From Oscillatoria salina IIICB1 (GTDB lineage: Bacteria > Cyanobacteriota > Cyanobacteriia > Cyanobacteriales > SIO1D9), in NCBI RefSeq assembly GCF_020144665.1, contig NZ_JAAHBQ010000036.1, positions 370 through 64,369 on the forward strand: 64,000 bases of DNA, written 5' to 3'. This document shows, one piece after another, positions 22,572 through 32,879 of this stretch. The notes under the pieces are model-generated. The model was not told where the DNA came from. It worked only from the letters and a program-made list of their open reading frames with translations, and did no database searches. How positions within the stretch are numbered: position 1 is the first letter of the stretch; each line of letters opens with the position of its first letter. A program made the translations under genes and the position numbers.

Positions 22572-25500
22572 ATGAAAAAAGCGGAATTAAACAAGTGCTA
22601 TCGTTTTGGCATAGTTAATATGACAGCTATTGTAGGCACGATACAAGCAATTTGCGTCGGTGCGGCGATCGCACTCTGGACTAATTCTGCTTCCGCACAA
22701 CTTGTCCCTGATAACAGTTTAGGAGAGGAAAGTTCGCGGGTACAAAGAAATGCAAACATCAATAATCGGTTAACCGATTTAATTGAAGGAGGAGCAATTC
22801 GCTATGAAACTCTCTTTCACAGTTTCTCAGAATTTAATGTTAATCAGGGACAACGAGTTTATTTCGCTAACCCTGCTCAAATTGAAAACATTCTTACTCG
22901 CGTCACTGGAAGTAATCACAGCGAAATTTTGGGAACTTTAGGCGTAGTTGGAAAGGCAAATCTCTTCTTAATTAATCCTAACGGAATTATTTTTGGTCCA
23001 AATGCGAGTTTAGATATTCGAGGCTCATTTGTAGCTAGTACCGCAAATAGTTTTGTTTGGGATAATAATCTTGAATACAGTGCGACTAACCCCCAAGCGC
23101 CACCATTGTTAAGAGTTAACCTTACCCCAGGTTTACAATATGGTACGAGACAACCTGGAACTATTATTAATTCAGGACGATTAGAAGTAGGAAAAAATTT
23201 AGCTTTACTGGGCGGTAACGTCTTCAGTAGCGGATTTTTAGCTGCTCCTCAAGGTAATCTTACCATCGCCTCTGTACCTAGTTATGCACGGGTAAATTTA
23301 ACTCCAGAATTAGGCTTAGAAAGCATTTCTCTTCTCAGTTTACAGCCGGATGTAGCTGGAGGAGACGTAAGCGTCAAAAACGCGATCGCGCAAACAGCAA
23401 CCTTACGAGCAGAAAACAATTTAATTTTAACAGAAGCTCAGTTAGCAACCGCAGGAAATTTGTCTTTACTCGCTGGAGAAAATGTCCAAATACGCGATAC
23501 AGTCAATCATCCTTTCATCGCTTCAGCCGGAGAAAATCTCATTATTCAAGGTAACACAGGTATCGAGATTTTCGCTTTAAATCACCCCGAAAGCGGCTTA
23601 TTTTCCGGTGGAGAAATGATTTTGCGGAGTGCTAATCCAGTTAGAGGAGATGCTCATTATTGGAGTGGTGGCGGTTTTCGCATCGAGAAAATAGACGGTA
23701 GTTTAGGAAATTTATCTAGTCCTTTTGACCCTGTAATTCGTTCCTTCGGAGATGTTAGTTTTGATTCATATATTGGCGCATCTTTGCATATTTTAGCGGC
23801 AGGAAAAGTTGAAATACTTGGTTTTATTCAAATTACCGGGGCAGATCCTCTTCAAGGTATCGTCGAAACAGTGACTTTATCTGATGGTAATATTATAGCA
23901 ATTAATGGTCAAATTGAACCAACTTTAGATATTCGTGCCGGAATGAATCCGGCGGCAATTGGCGTACCAGAAATTAGTAATTTGGGCGGGACATTTTTCA
24001 ATTCTTTTCTGATTCCTAGCTCACCTAATTTAACAAATACTCCTACTAGTGCCGATATTAATCTGGGTACGATCGCCTTTACTGATAACAATTTTAACAC
24101 TCTCGCAGGACGAGTTTTACTTACTAATCAAGATCGAGCTAATCCTACTCTAACTGGAGATATTCAAGTTAATGCTACCATCGGTAATTTAGTTCCCGAA
24201 TTAGGAGATTTTGCCTTAGTTACTGGTGGCAATGTTACTATTGACTCTCGCGGTGGCGTAACTTTAAATGGAGTAGTTACAACTTCGGGAATTAGTGGCG
24301 ATGCAGGTAATTTTACTATTCTTGCTAATGAGAATATTTCAGCGATAGATACAATTACCGCAAGTGTGAGTGGTAATGGCGGACAAATCTCGTTTTTGAG
24401 TAGAAATGGTAGCATTAATACAACTAATGGTACTTTAGTTTCGGCTGCAAATAGTGGTAATGGCGGCAAAATTGAGTTAACCGCAAGTGGAGATATTTTT
24501 ACCGGAAATTTGTTTAGTTTTAATGGCGATTTTGCAAGTTTGCCAACTAATTTAGACAATATTTTTTTGTTTGACAATTTACCAACTAACGGCGCAATTG
24601 GTAACGGTGGAGAAATTGCAATTACCAGTAGTAATGGTGCAATCAATACTACAGCCGGAGAAGTAGTTTCTGCTTCTAGTAGCGGTAACGGAGGTAAGAT
24701 TTTTCTTGATGCTAATAATAGTTTGACTGCGGCTAACATAATTACTGCTGGTGAAATCAATGGCGGCGTAATCAATCTTATTAGTAATAATGGTGTAATT
24801 GATACTGTTAATGGTAATTTGTTTTCGGCTGCGAATAACGGTGATGCCGGGAAAATTAGTTTAACAGCAAATAGTAATATTACTACAGCAAATATTGTAA
24901 GTTCTAGCGGAAATTTAGTTGAGTTAACTAGCGAGTTTGAGAGTAGTTTTTTACCCGATTTTTTTTCTTCTCCCAGTATAAGTGGTAACGGTGGAGAAAT
25001 TATTATTTCCAGTAGTAATGGTGCAATTAATACCACAATTGGAAACGTGGTTTCTGCATCGGTTGATGGTAATGGGGGCAATATTTCTTTTAGCAGTAAC
25101 GAAAATATTGCTACAAGTGACGTAATTTCTAGCAGTATTGCTGCTAATGGTGGTGCAATTCAAATAGTTAGCCAAAATGGAGAACTTGACTTGACAGCAG
25201 GAAGTTTAATTTCGGCTACAAATGGTGGTGATGGTGGGAAGATTGAATTAAGAGCGAGGGGAAATATATCCACAGGAAATATTTTTTCTACTAGCGGTAA
25301 TTTAGCCGAGTTAGGTGCTAATTTTGAGCTAGATTTCTTATCAGATGGTTTGAATTTCAATAACGATCTGGAAATTGGTAATGGAGGAGAAATAGAAATT
25401 ATTAGCGATAATGGTGCAATTGATACCACGGGAGTTAATTTAATTTCTCTTGCAGCTAATCGAAACGGTGGCAAAATTACTCTTGATGCAATGGGAGATA

Positions 25501-28148
25501 TTAATTTAGGTAATCTCATTTCTGGTAGCGGTAACTTGGAAGAAATTATAACTATTTTAAATACGGGGAATATAGCTCTTTTGGGCTTGACAAATAGCAG
25601 CAAAAATGGTAATGGTGGAGAAATAGAAATTATTAGTAGAAACGGCGATATCGCTACAAGCGCAGGTTTGTTGTTTTCGGGTTCAACTAATGGTGACGGC
25701 GGTAATATTTTCCTGACTGCACCCGGTAATATTACCACAGCAAACATCTTTTCTATTAGTAATAATGGTAACGGTGGGCGAGTGGAAATCACCAGTGAAA
25801 ATGGGCTAATTGAAACCAGGGCGAATATTGTTTCTACTTCAACAATAGCTAACGGAGGCGAGATTCTTTTAACTACTGCTGGCGATATCTTTGCTGGTAA
25901 TTTAATTTCAGGTGGAAATGAAGGTAATGGCGGTCAAATTGAACTAATTAGTAAGAATGGTGAAGTTAACTTGACAAACTTGTTTATAGCTAGTTCTTTA
26001 GTTGGCGAAGCAGGTCAAGTTTCAGTTATTTCTGAAGGAAATATTAACGCCGACACAGCAATTATTAATACTTTTGGTAAAACCGCCGGGGGAGCAATTG
26101 AACTTAGAAGTAACAATGGTACAATTAATGTAAATTCTAGCATCATTAATTCCGGAGGTTCTGCAAGAGATATTAGTCAATTTCCTATTTTAGCTGAGAT
26201 TGATTTACCAACACTGCAATTATCATCGCAATTACAAGATGGTGGTGCAATTAAAATATTTGGTAGTGAAGGAATTAATTTAGATACAGTTTTAATTAAT
26301 GCTTCTGGTGGTACTGGTAGCGAAACAGGTAGATCGGGAGCAACCACTTTTGAGAGTAACGAAACTATATTTTTTAACAATACTATCTTGGATAACGAAA
26401 CTTTTATCGGAGCTGGAAACGAAATTAATCTTAATGCAGAAAAAGTAATTTTATCAAGAAGTGCGATCGTCAGTGATTCGCGGACAGATATCGGTAGCAA
26501 TGGTCGCAGTAGCGATATTAATATTCATGCAGTGGAAGTAACGTTAAGTGAAGGTAGTGGAATTATTGTCCAAAACCGGAGCAATAATCCTGGTGGTAGT
26601 TTAACAATTAATACCGAAACTTTGTCAATATTTGAGAATTCCATAGTTTCGACGACAACTGATACTCTGTTTCCGGGTGGGAGAGGTGGTGATTTAACGA
26701 TAAATGCTACTGATTTTATCTTGTTAGACGGTAGTAGCGCCGATTTTGAGTTAGGAATCAACTTATTATTAATAAATTTCCCTTTAGAGGAAAGAGAATT
26801 ACTCACAGCCGCGATCGCTAGTAGCACTCTTGGTGAAGCCGATGGTGGCACAATTGTCATTAATACCCCAGAATTGACAATCAAAAACGGAGCCGGAATT
26901 CTTGCTGCTTCAGCAAATCGCGGTGATGGCGGTAGTATTATTATTAATGCTAACCAGATTCAATTAAGCGGTACTTCTGCTAATCAAGTTATTCCTAGCG
27001 GCATTTCTGTTGACACTGTCTTCCCCGATTTTAGTGGGGCTACAGCCGGAGATATAATTATCCAAACTAACCAATTAACTCTTACTAATGGTGCAGTTAT
27101 TTCGGCTTCTACTACCAGTGATTCTCCAGGAGGAGATATTGAAATTCAAGCCGATCTAATCCAACTGCAAGGGACTTCTGCTGACGGAGAAATTCGCAGT
27201 GGAATTCGCGCTCAATCATTTGCTGAGGGAAATGCTGGAAGTATCATAGTTAAGGCGGAAAATGTCTTTGTTGTAGATGAGGGAATAATTGCTGTTAGTA
27301 GCGATACCGAATCTAAAGAGGTAGTTAATCTTCTGGCTAGAAGTCAGCAAATTTTGGGATTTTTAGAACTATTTGTTTCTGGCGTTTTCTCTGCTTTAGA
27401 CATTGAAATAAGTGCCGGTTCCGGAGATGCGGGAATAGTATCGATTGACGCTGAAAATATACTTTTAGATGAACGAGGTGCAATTATTGCCATTACTTCT
27501 TCTGGTGAAGGAGGTAATATTAGCTTAGACGTTGACGATCTAGTTCAGCTTCGACGTAATAGCTTAGTTTCAGCTACGGCTGGGGGTACGGGAAACGGCG
27601 GTAATATTGATATAAATGCTGAATTTGTGATTGCAGTTCCGGCAGAAAATAGCGATTTAACTGCTAATGCTTTTGCGGGTAATGGTGGTAATATTAACAT
27701 TAATGCGACCGAAATATTCGGTTTAGAATTTCGTCCGGGAATTAGCGATCGCAGCGATATCACTGTTAGTTCTGAATTGGGTATCGATGGTACAGTTAAC
27801 TTGAATACTCCCGACATCGATCCCAGTCGCGGCTTAACCGAATTTTCTGAAGAATTACCTAATCCAGAAATTGCACAAAACTGTCAAACAATTGGCGGAC
27901 AAACTTCTACCAGTAGCTTTATTCCTGTGGGACGTGGCGGTCAACCTGCTAGTCCCGATCGACCATTAAATAATAACAGTGTTGATGTACCGTGGACAAA
28001 TCCAAATTTTGAGTCATCAAGTTCGTCATCAAATCAAATTGTGGAGGCAAAAGGATGGGTAAGATTAGCAAATGGTGACGTGGTTTTTACTAACAATACT
28101 CCTAATTTATCTTTGCCAGGGTGCATGATTCAAGGTTCTCAAAGATGA
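22572..28148 (+). CDS. TpsA-type filamentous hemagglutinin exoprotein
   Basis: A very large secreted protein (1858 aa) of a two-partner secretion system, probably an adhesin or surface protein. A long signal peptide ends near residue 43 (WTNSASAQ). The TPS secretion domain follows (about 45-290) with FNVNQGQRVYFANP near 88-101 and the NPNGIIFGP motif near 135-143. Most of the rest is predicted beta-helix rich in G-N-G-G-x-I units (597-1157 most regular). The C-terminus (about 1770-1858) has the conserved cyanobacterial tail with Cys residues (IAQNCQTIGG, WVRLANGDVVFT, LPGCMIQ). No enzymatic or toxin domain and no CdiA-like motif was seen. Its stop overlaps the tpsB start (ATGA), so the partners are translationally coupled. 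No breaks. Confidence 0.93.
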   Translation: MKKAELNKCYRFGIVNMTAIVGTIQAICVGAAIALWTNSASAQLVPDNSLGEESSRVQRNANINNRLTDLIEGGAIRYETLFHSFSEFNVNQGQRVYFANPAQIENILTRVTGSNHSEILGTLGVVGKANLFLINPNGIIFGPNASLDIRGSFVASTANSFVWDNNLEYSATNPQAPPLLRVNLTPGLQYGTRQPGTIINSGRLEVGKNLALLGGNVFSSGFLAAPQGNLTIASVPSYARVNLTPELGLESISLLSLQPDVAGGDVSVKNAIAQTATLRAENNLILTEAQLATAGNLSLLAGENVQIRDTVNHPFIASAGENLIIQGNTGIEIFALNHPESGLFSGGEMILRSANPVRGDAHYWSGGGFRIEKIDGSLGNLSSPFDPVIRSFGDVSFDSYIGASLHILAAGKVEILGFIQITGADPLQGIVETVTLSDGNIIAINGQIEPTLDIRAGMNPAAIGVPEISNLGGTFFNSFLIPSSPNLTNTPTSADINLGTIAFTDNNFNTLAGRVLLTNQDRANPTLTGDIQVNATIGNLVPELGDFALVTGGNVTIDSRGGVTLNGVVTTSGISGDAGNFTILANENISAIDTITASVSGNGGQISFLSRNGSINTTNGTLVSAANSGNGGKIELTASGDIFTGNLFSFNGDFASLPTNLDNIFLFDNLPTNGAIGNGGEIAITSSNGAINTTAGEVVSASSSGNGGKIFLDANNSLTAANIITAGEINGGVINLISNNGVIDTVNGNLFSAANNGDAGKISLTANSNITTANIVSSSGNLVELTSEFESSFLPDFFSSPSISGNGGEIIISSSNGAINTTIGNVVSASVDGNGGNISFSSNENIATSDVISSSIAANGGAIQIVSQNGELDLTAGSLISATNGGDGGKIELRARGNISTGNIFSTSGNLAELGANFELDFLSDGLNFNNDLEIGNGGEIEIISDNGAIDTTGVNLISLAANRNGGKITLDAMGDINLGNLISGSGNLEEIITILNTGNIALLGLTNSSKNGNGGEIEIISRNGDIATSAGLLFSGSTNGDGGNIFLTAPGNITTANIFSISNNGNGGRVEITSENGLIETRANIVSTSTIANGGEILLTTAGDIFAGNLISGGNEGNGGQIELISKNGEVNLTNLFIASSLVGEAGQVSVISEGNINADTAIINTFGKTAGGAIELRSNNGTINVNSSIINSGGSARDISQFPILAEIDLPTLQLSSQLQDGGAIKIFGSEGINLDTVLINASGGTGSETGRSGATTFESNETIFFNNTILDNETFIGAGNEINLNAEKVILSRSAIVSDSRTDIGSNGRSSDINIHAVEVTLSEGSGIIVQNRSNNPGGSLTINTETLSIFENSIVSTTTDTLFPGGRGGDLTINATDFILLDGSSADFELGINLLLINFPLEERELLTAAIASSTLGEADGGTIVINTPELTIKNGAGILAASANRGDGGSIIINANQIQLSGTSANQVIPSGISVDTVFPDFSGATAGDIIIQTNQLTLTNGAVISASTTSDSPGGDIEIQADLIQLQGTSADGEIRSGIRAQSFAEGNAGSIIVKAENVFVVDEGIIAVSSDTESKEVVNLLARSQQILGFLELFVSGVFSALDIEISAGSGDAGIVSIDAENILLDERGAIIAITSSGEGGNISLDVDDLVQLRRNSLVSATAGGTGNGGNIDINAEFVIAVPAENSDLTANAFAGNGGNININATEIFGLEFRPGISDRSDITVSSELGIDGTVNLNTPDIDPSRGLTEFSEELPNPEIAQNCQTIGGQTSTSSFIPVGRGGQPASPDRPLNNNSVDVPWTNPNFESSSSSSNQIVEAKGWVRLANGDVVFTNNTPNLSLPGCMIQGSQR
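24361..26040 (+). repeat. Beta-helix coding repeats inside the exoprotein gene
   Basis: Residues about 597-1157 consist of roughly a dozen units of the form GNGGxIxIxSxNGxIxT followed by a GGKIxLxAxGxI half. Several alternate units carry a longer insertion of about 25 residues (SSGNLVELTSEF, TSGNLAELGANF, SGSGNLEEIITIL). The pattern is diverged at DNA level, so it is old rather than a fresh expansion. The regularity creates long spurious antisense open frames here. Confidence 0.85.
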
Positions 28149-30031
28149 GTTTAAATGATGATGATTTAAGCAAAAAAAATTTAGAAACTACCATCAGGTT
28201 AAGCTTGGTAGAAAATCAGTTGCCAAGTCTCAAGAAACTACGGTTATTTTCTACTCTAGTTTACCTAATTTTAGGAATTAGTTGGAATTCGGTAGCATTT
28301 GCCGAAAGTCTAGATGAATTATTGAATAACAAAACTCGGTTGTCAGTACCTAATTTTCCAGAAATTTTTGCTCAAACTCCGAACCCATCAGACTTGCGTC
28401 CACCTACTCCAGAAATACCTGATTTCCCTGATGAGATTGAACCTCAGCAACCTCCAGAAACTCCTTTAGAAGTTCCCACACCATCGGAACAATTGCCCGA
28501 ATCTTTACCAACAATATTAGACAAAATTACGGTTACGCAATTTAATTTTGAAGGGAACACAGTTTTTAGCGATGAAGAGTTAAGAAACCAAGTAACAGAA
28601 TATACTAACCGGGAAATTTCTTTTGCGGAATTACTCGAAGCGCGATCGCGCATTACGCAACTTTATCTGGACAATGATTATCTAACTTCTGGTGCTTATA
28701 TTCCTTTGCAACAAAGGCTTTCCGGAGGAAGAGGAGAAGTTACTATCCAAATAGTCGAAGGAAGTATCTCAGATATTCGCATTCAAGGGACAGAAAGATT
28801 AAACTCAAGTTATATCCGCGATCGCCTGCGTCTGGGTACGGCTACTCCTCTTAATAAAAATCGCTTAATTCAAGCTTTGCAACTATTACAATTGGACTCG
28901 CGAATTAGTAATATTTCGGCGGAACTTTCTCAAGATATAGAACCAGGTAAAAGTATTTTAGATATTCGGATTGAAGAAGCAGATACTTTTAATACTTTTG
29001 CCTCAATAAATAATGGACGCGCCCCCAGTGTCGGGAGTTTCCGTCGTGGTGGCGGTTTAGTCGAAGAAAACTTGTTAGGTTTTGGCGATACCCTCTTTTT
29101 TAGTTACAATAATACCGATGGTAGCGATAACTTTGATGTTAGCTATACTTTACCCGTAAATCCTCGCGACGGTACGTTAAGTTTTGGCTACGGAACAACT
29201 TCTAGCGATGTAATTGAACCACCTTTCGATGATTTAGATATTGATGCCGAATCGCGTTATTATCAGTTAAGTTTCCGTCAACCAATTTGGCGATCGCCAA
29301 CCGAAGAATTTGCTGTTGGGATTACTGCTTCGCGTCAAGAAAGTGAAACCTCGCTGTTAGATATTCCTTTTCCTCTCTCTCCTGGGGCAGATGACGAAGG
29401 ACGCATTCGAGTCTCCGCCCTGCGCTTTTTCCAGGATTGGCGACAACAGGGATCTCGTTATGTTTATGGAGTGCGATCGCAGTTTACCGTCGGCATTGAT
29501 GCTTTTGATGCCACAATTAATGATAATGCCCCCGACAGTCAATTTTTTGCTTGGCGAGGACAAGGACAATTAGTTTATTTATTAGGAGAAAATAATGGCA
29601 ATCCACCTTTAGCTACCACAATGGTAGTTCGCGCTGACGTGCAATTTGCCGCCCAAGAATTACTTTCTTTAGAACAATTTGCATTAGGAGGTTTTAACAG
29701 TATTCGCGGTTATCGTCAAGATGCTTTATTAACCGACAATGGTGCATTTTTGTCCGCAGAAATACGTTTCCCAATAGTGAGAATTTCCGAGTGGGAAACA
29801 GCAATCCAACTAATACCTTTTCTCGAAATTGGTACAGGTTGGAATAACGGCGCAGACAATAATCCCGACCCTAGCACGTTAGCCGCGATCGGTTTAGGAT
29901 TACAATTAATTCAGTCCGATCGTTTTAGCGCTCGTTTAGACTGGGGTATTCCGCTTATAGAGTTAGATTCTACTGAAAGAACATGGCAAGAAAACGGCAT
30001 TTATTTTTCCGTCGAATTCTATCCTTTTTGA
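28145..30031 (+). CDS. TpsB-type outer-membrane transporter (ShlB/FhaC/HecB family)
   Basis: The outer-membrane partner that recognises and exports the exoprotein. I place the start at ATG 28145, which overlaps the tpsA stop as ATGA; an in-frame ATG at 28121 is possible. A signal segment (about residues 38-55) is followed by a proline-rich linker (about 85-120) and a POTRA domain (ITVTQFNFEGNTVFSDEEL to GGRGEVTIQIVEGSISDI, about 130-225). A 16-strand barrel follows to the end, with the channel-region motif GGFNSIRGYRQD near residue 525 (the conserved VRGY-type box) and a C-terminal aromatic residue (YPF) as expected for BAM-inserted barrels. The linker before POTRA is typical of the family. 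Its end overlaps the next gene by 49 bp. Confidence 0.93.
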   Translation: MSLNDDDLSKKNLETTIRLSLVENQLPSLKKLRLFSTLVYLILGISWNSVAFAESLDELLNNKTRLSVPNFPEIFAQTPNPSDLRPPTPEIPDFPDEIEPQQPPETPLEVPTPSEQLPESLPTILDKITVTQFNFEGNTVFSDEELRNQVTEYTNREISFAELLEARSRITQLYLDNDYLTSGAYIPLQQRLSGGRGEVTIQIVEGSISDIRIQGTERLNSSYIRDRLRLGTATPLNKNRLIQALQLLQLDSRISNISAELSQDIEPGKSILDIRIEEADTFNTFASINNGRAPSVGSFRRGGGLVEENLLGFGDTLFFSYNNTDGSDNFDVSYTLPVNPRDGTLSFGYGTTSSDVIEPPFDDLDIDAESRYYQLSFRQPIWRSPTEEFAVGITASRQESETSLLDIPFPLSPGADDEGRIRVSALRFFQDWRQQGSRYVYGVRSQFTVGIDAFDATINDNAPDSQFFAWRGQGQLVYLLGENNGNPPLATTMVVRADVQFAAQELLSLEQFALGGFNSIRGYRQDALLTDNGAFLSAEIRFPIVRISEWETAIQLIPFLEIGTGWNNGADNNPDPSTLAAIGLGLQLIQSDRFSARLDWGIPLIELDSTERTWQENGIYFSVEFYPF

Positions 30032-32841
30032 GGCTAATAAAATCTCAGTTAGCTTCTTGGTTATCTAAAAAAGTAGCTTATTTATCTTTACTTTTAAGCC
30101 TTTTTGTGCTAGCTGCTTTCTTGCCAGTAATCGCTCAAGAAACAGTTTCACAAAATTCGTCTTCTACTACTATTTTAATTAAACAAGCAGAAATCAACTA
30201 TAACCTGGGTGAATATCAGCGAGCAGCAGAATTATTGCAACAAGCCACAAATGAATTAGAAAATAATCGTCAACTGCAAGCTATTGCTTTAACTAATCTT
30301 TCCTTAGTTTACCAGCAACAAGGAGAATGGCAGTTAGCCCAAGCAGCAATTAATGAAAGTTTGACTATTTTACAGCAAGATACTAAAAATAATTTAGCCT
30401 TATTAGCACGAGCCTGGGAAGTCCAAGGCAAACTTCAACTAGCAATTGGAAAAGCCAGCGAAGCTATTACAAGTTGGCAAAAAGCTATAGACAACTACGA
30501 AAATATTGAGGATAAAGAAGGTAAAATTCGGACGAAAATTCATCAAACTGTTGCTTTACAAGAATTAGGTTTGTATCGCGAAGCTTTCAAACAACTCACT
30601 ACAATTAAACCAGAAGAGATAGAAGCTAATTTGGTTCGAGGGGCTTGGTTACGAAATTTAGGTAATATTGTGCGTGTAGTCGGTAATGTTAACGAAATTG
30701 AAAGTATTTTACCAACAAATATTTGCCAGTTAAAGGAAGAAGAATCGACAGATTACTTAAAAATATCTGAGTGTTTATTACGAAATAGTTTAGCAACTAT
30801 AGAAATAAGCAATTCGCCACAACTTAAAGCCGAAGTTTCACTCGACTTAGGTAATACTTATACGGCGATGTATCAACGCGCTAAAGACGCATTTCAGCGT
30901 GCAGTAACGCAAAGTAATAATCCAAACAAACAATGGGAATTAATTAAACAAGCTATCGAATATTACGAAAAGGCAGAAAATACTACTAATTTACTGCTTA
31001 CGCTTCTCCAAGCCCAAATTAATCAACTAAGTCTTTTGATTGATTTCCAGCCACAGTTAGCTAAGATAAAAGATGAATTAGTTCGGCAAGAAGCAACAAC
31101 TTCTATTCACAGACAAATTGAGCAAATACCAGATATTTTCGCAGAAATAAATAATTTATCTATTAGTAAATCAGCAATTTTTACTCGTATCAACCTAGCT
31201 AAAAGTCTGATTAATCTCGAAAACTATTCACAACCAGAATTAATCGAACAACTTTTATTGCAAGCTATCGAAGAAGCGAGAACTTTAGCCGACGTGCGAA
31301 CCACAGCATACGCTCTTGGTACTCTTGGTAAGCTATATGAAGAACAAAAACAATGGGAACAAGCTTTAGAGAAAACCCAAGACGCTATTAGACTAACTGA
31401 AGAAATTCAAGCACCAGAGCTAGCATACCAGTGGGAGTGGCAGTTGGGAAGGTTGTTGCGAAATCAAGGAGAGATTGAGAGTGCTGTTGCTGCTTACGAA
31501 GTTGCTGTTAAAAACCTAGAACTGTCTCGTCAAAATTTTCTCATTCTTCAATCAGAAGAAAGATTTACTCTCCAAAATTCTCTAAATACTTTTTACCGAG
31601 AATTAATTGCTTTATTATTACCAAAAGACGACCTAAATCCCGACCAGGAAAACCTTCAAAAGTCTATTTATTATATAGAGTCACTCCAATTAGCAGAATT
31701 AGAGAATTTCTTAAAATGTAATTTAACAGATATTGAAACCGTACAATTAGAACGTAAAGATAGAGAAGATGAGCCAGTAGCACAGTTAATGGAGCGAACG
31801 AAACTATTTTTAAACAAAGCTCCAAAAACGGCAATAGTATATTCAGTAATTTTGCCAGACCATTTAGTAACTATACTTCAACTACCTAATGATAACAAGC
31901 TAGTTTATAGTTCTTCTAATAAAGATAGTTCAGCAGTTCAAAAATTAATTAGCGAGATTGATAATGTCCTAAAAAATACTTTGGCTATAAATGAAATTAA
32001 AAGAAAAGTTAAAGAGTTATACGATATTTCTTTACAAGGAGTTGAGCAAGAATTAAAAAGAGCAGGAATAGAAACTTTAGTTTTTATACTTGATTCTTCT
32101 TTGAGCCGTATACCAATGGCAAGTCTTTACGATGGACATCAATATTTAGTAGAAAATTACGCTTCTGTTTTAACTTCTAGTATTCAGTTTCTCAAACATA
32201 AACAGTTTACGAATAATCAATTAAAAGCTTTGATTGTCGGAGCTATAAAACAAAGACAAAATTATGATTCTTTGGAAGAAGAAGTTCCACAACAAATAAA
32301 TAAAATTAAAGAAAATCTATCCAACTATGACATTTTAGATAATGGTAAATTTACGAAAAAAGCTCTTCGAGAAAAATTTCGATCTTCAGTTTACGATCTA
32401 GTTCATATAATTACACATGGTCAATTTAGTTCCGATCCCAAAGAGACATATATTATTACTGATGATGATTCTCAAGAATTCAACGAATACTCTATCAATA
32501 TCAATGAATTCAGTAATTTACTTCAAACTAGAGACCAAAGTAAGTTGATAAACCTACTTTTTTTTAGTGCTTGTGAAACGGCATCCGGTGACAAGCGAGC
32601 AGTTTTAGGTATTGCAGGAACGGCAATCAGGTTTGGTGCAAACGCAACCATAGCAACTCTCTGGAATGTAAAACAAGAAGAAACTACTGATTTTGTAGAT
32701 GAGTTTTACAGCAATTTAGTAAAAAAAGAGTTAAATATAGCACAAGCACTAAGGCAAACACAAATAACCATGATCGAAAGTGATAATTTTGAAATACGTC
32801 ATCCTCGCAACTGGGCATCATTTATTATGGTAGGTTACTAA
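29983..32841 (+). CDS. TPR-CHAT protein: exported caspase-like protease candidate
   Basis: 952 residues. A hydrophobic segment (about residues 32-51, ending PVIAQE) looks like a signal peptide or anchor, so the protein is probably periplasmic or membrane-tied. TPR-like helices occupy about 60-530 (ALTNLSLVYQQQGEWQLAQAAI-type units; another set near 440-510). The C-terminal CHAT domain (about 650-952) has the expected His in VHIITHGQFSS near 805 and Cys in FFSACETASG near 864, then GIAGTAIRFGANATIATLW. This is the Cys-His dyad of caspase-clan CHAT proteases. The start overlaps tpsB by 49 bp, so it belongs to the tpsA-tpsB operon. It may cleave or regulate the exoprotein or its transporter (inference). 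Similar genes commonly neighbour cyanobacterial TPS loci. Confidence 0.9.
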   Translation: MARKRHLFFRRILSFLRLIKSQLASWLSKKVAYLSLLLSLFVLAAFLPVIAQETVSQNSSSTTILIKQAEINYNLGEYQRAAELLQQATNELENNRQLQAIALTNLSLVYQQQGEWQLAQAAINESLTILQQDTKNNLALLARAWEVQGKLQLAIGKASEAITSWQKAIDNYENIEDKEGKIRTKIHQTVALQELGLYREAFKQLTTIKPEEIEANLVRGAWLRNLGNIVRVVGNVNEIESILPTNICQLKEEESTDYLKISECLLRNSLATIEISNSPQLKAEVSLDLGNTYTAMYQRAKDAFQRAVTQSNNPNKQWELIKQAIEYYEKAENTTNLLLTLLQAQINQLSLLIDFQPQLAKIKDELVRQEATTSIHRQIEQIPDIFAEINNLSISKSAIFTRINLAKSLINLENYSQPELIEQLLLQAIEEARTLADVRTTAYALGTLGKLYEEQKQWEQALEKTQDAIRLTEEIQAPELAYQWEWQLGRLLRNQGEIESAVAAYEVAVKNLELSRQNFLILQSEERFTLQNSLNTFYRELIALLLPKDDLNPDQENLQKSIYYIESLQLAELENFLKCNLTDIETVQLERKDREDEPVAQLMERTKLFLNKAPKTAIVYSVILPDHLVTILQLPNDNKLVYSSSNKDSSAVQKLISEIDNVLKNTLAINEIKRKVKELYDISLQGVEQELKRAGIETLVFILDSSLSRIPMASLYDGHQYLVENYASVLTSSIQFLKHKQFTNNQLKALIVGAIKQRQNYDSLEEEVPQQINKIKENLSNYDILDNGKFTKKALREKFRSSVYDLVHIITHGQFSSDPKETYIITDDDSQEFNEYSININEFSNLLQTRDQSKLINLLFFSACETASGDKRAVLGIAGTAIRFGANATIATLWNVKQEETTDFVDEFYSNLVKKELNIAQALRQTQITMIESDNFEIRHPRNWASFIMVGY

Positions 32842-32879
32842 TTTGTATTTGTCAAAAACAATGACTATTAATGACTATC

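Noticed and set aside
24164-26884. Long antisense open frames across the exoprotein gene (up to 305 codons)
   Set aside because: They arise from the regular GGTAAT-rich repeats of the sense gene, have low-complexity Pro/Leu/Ile content, and lie opposite a complete, well-recognised protein.
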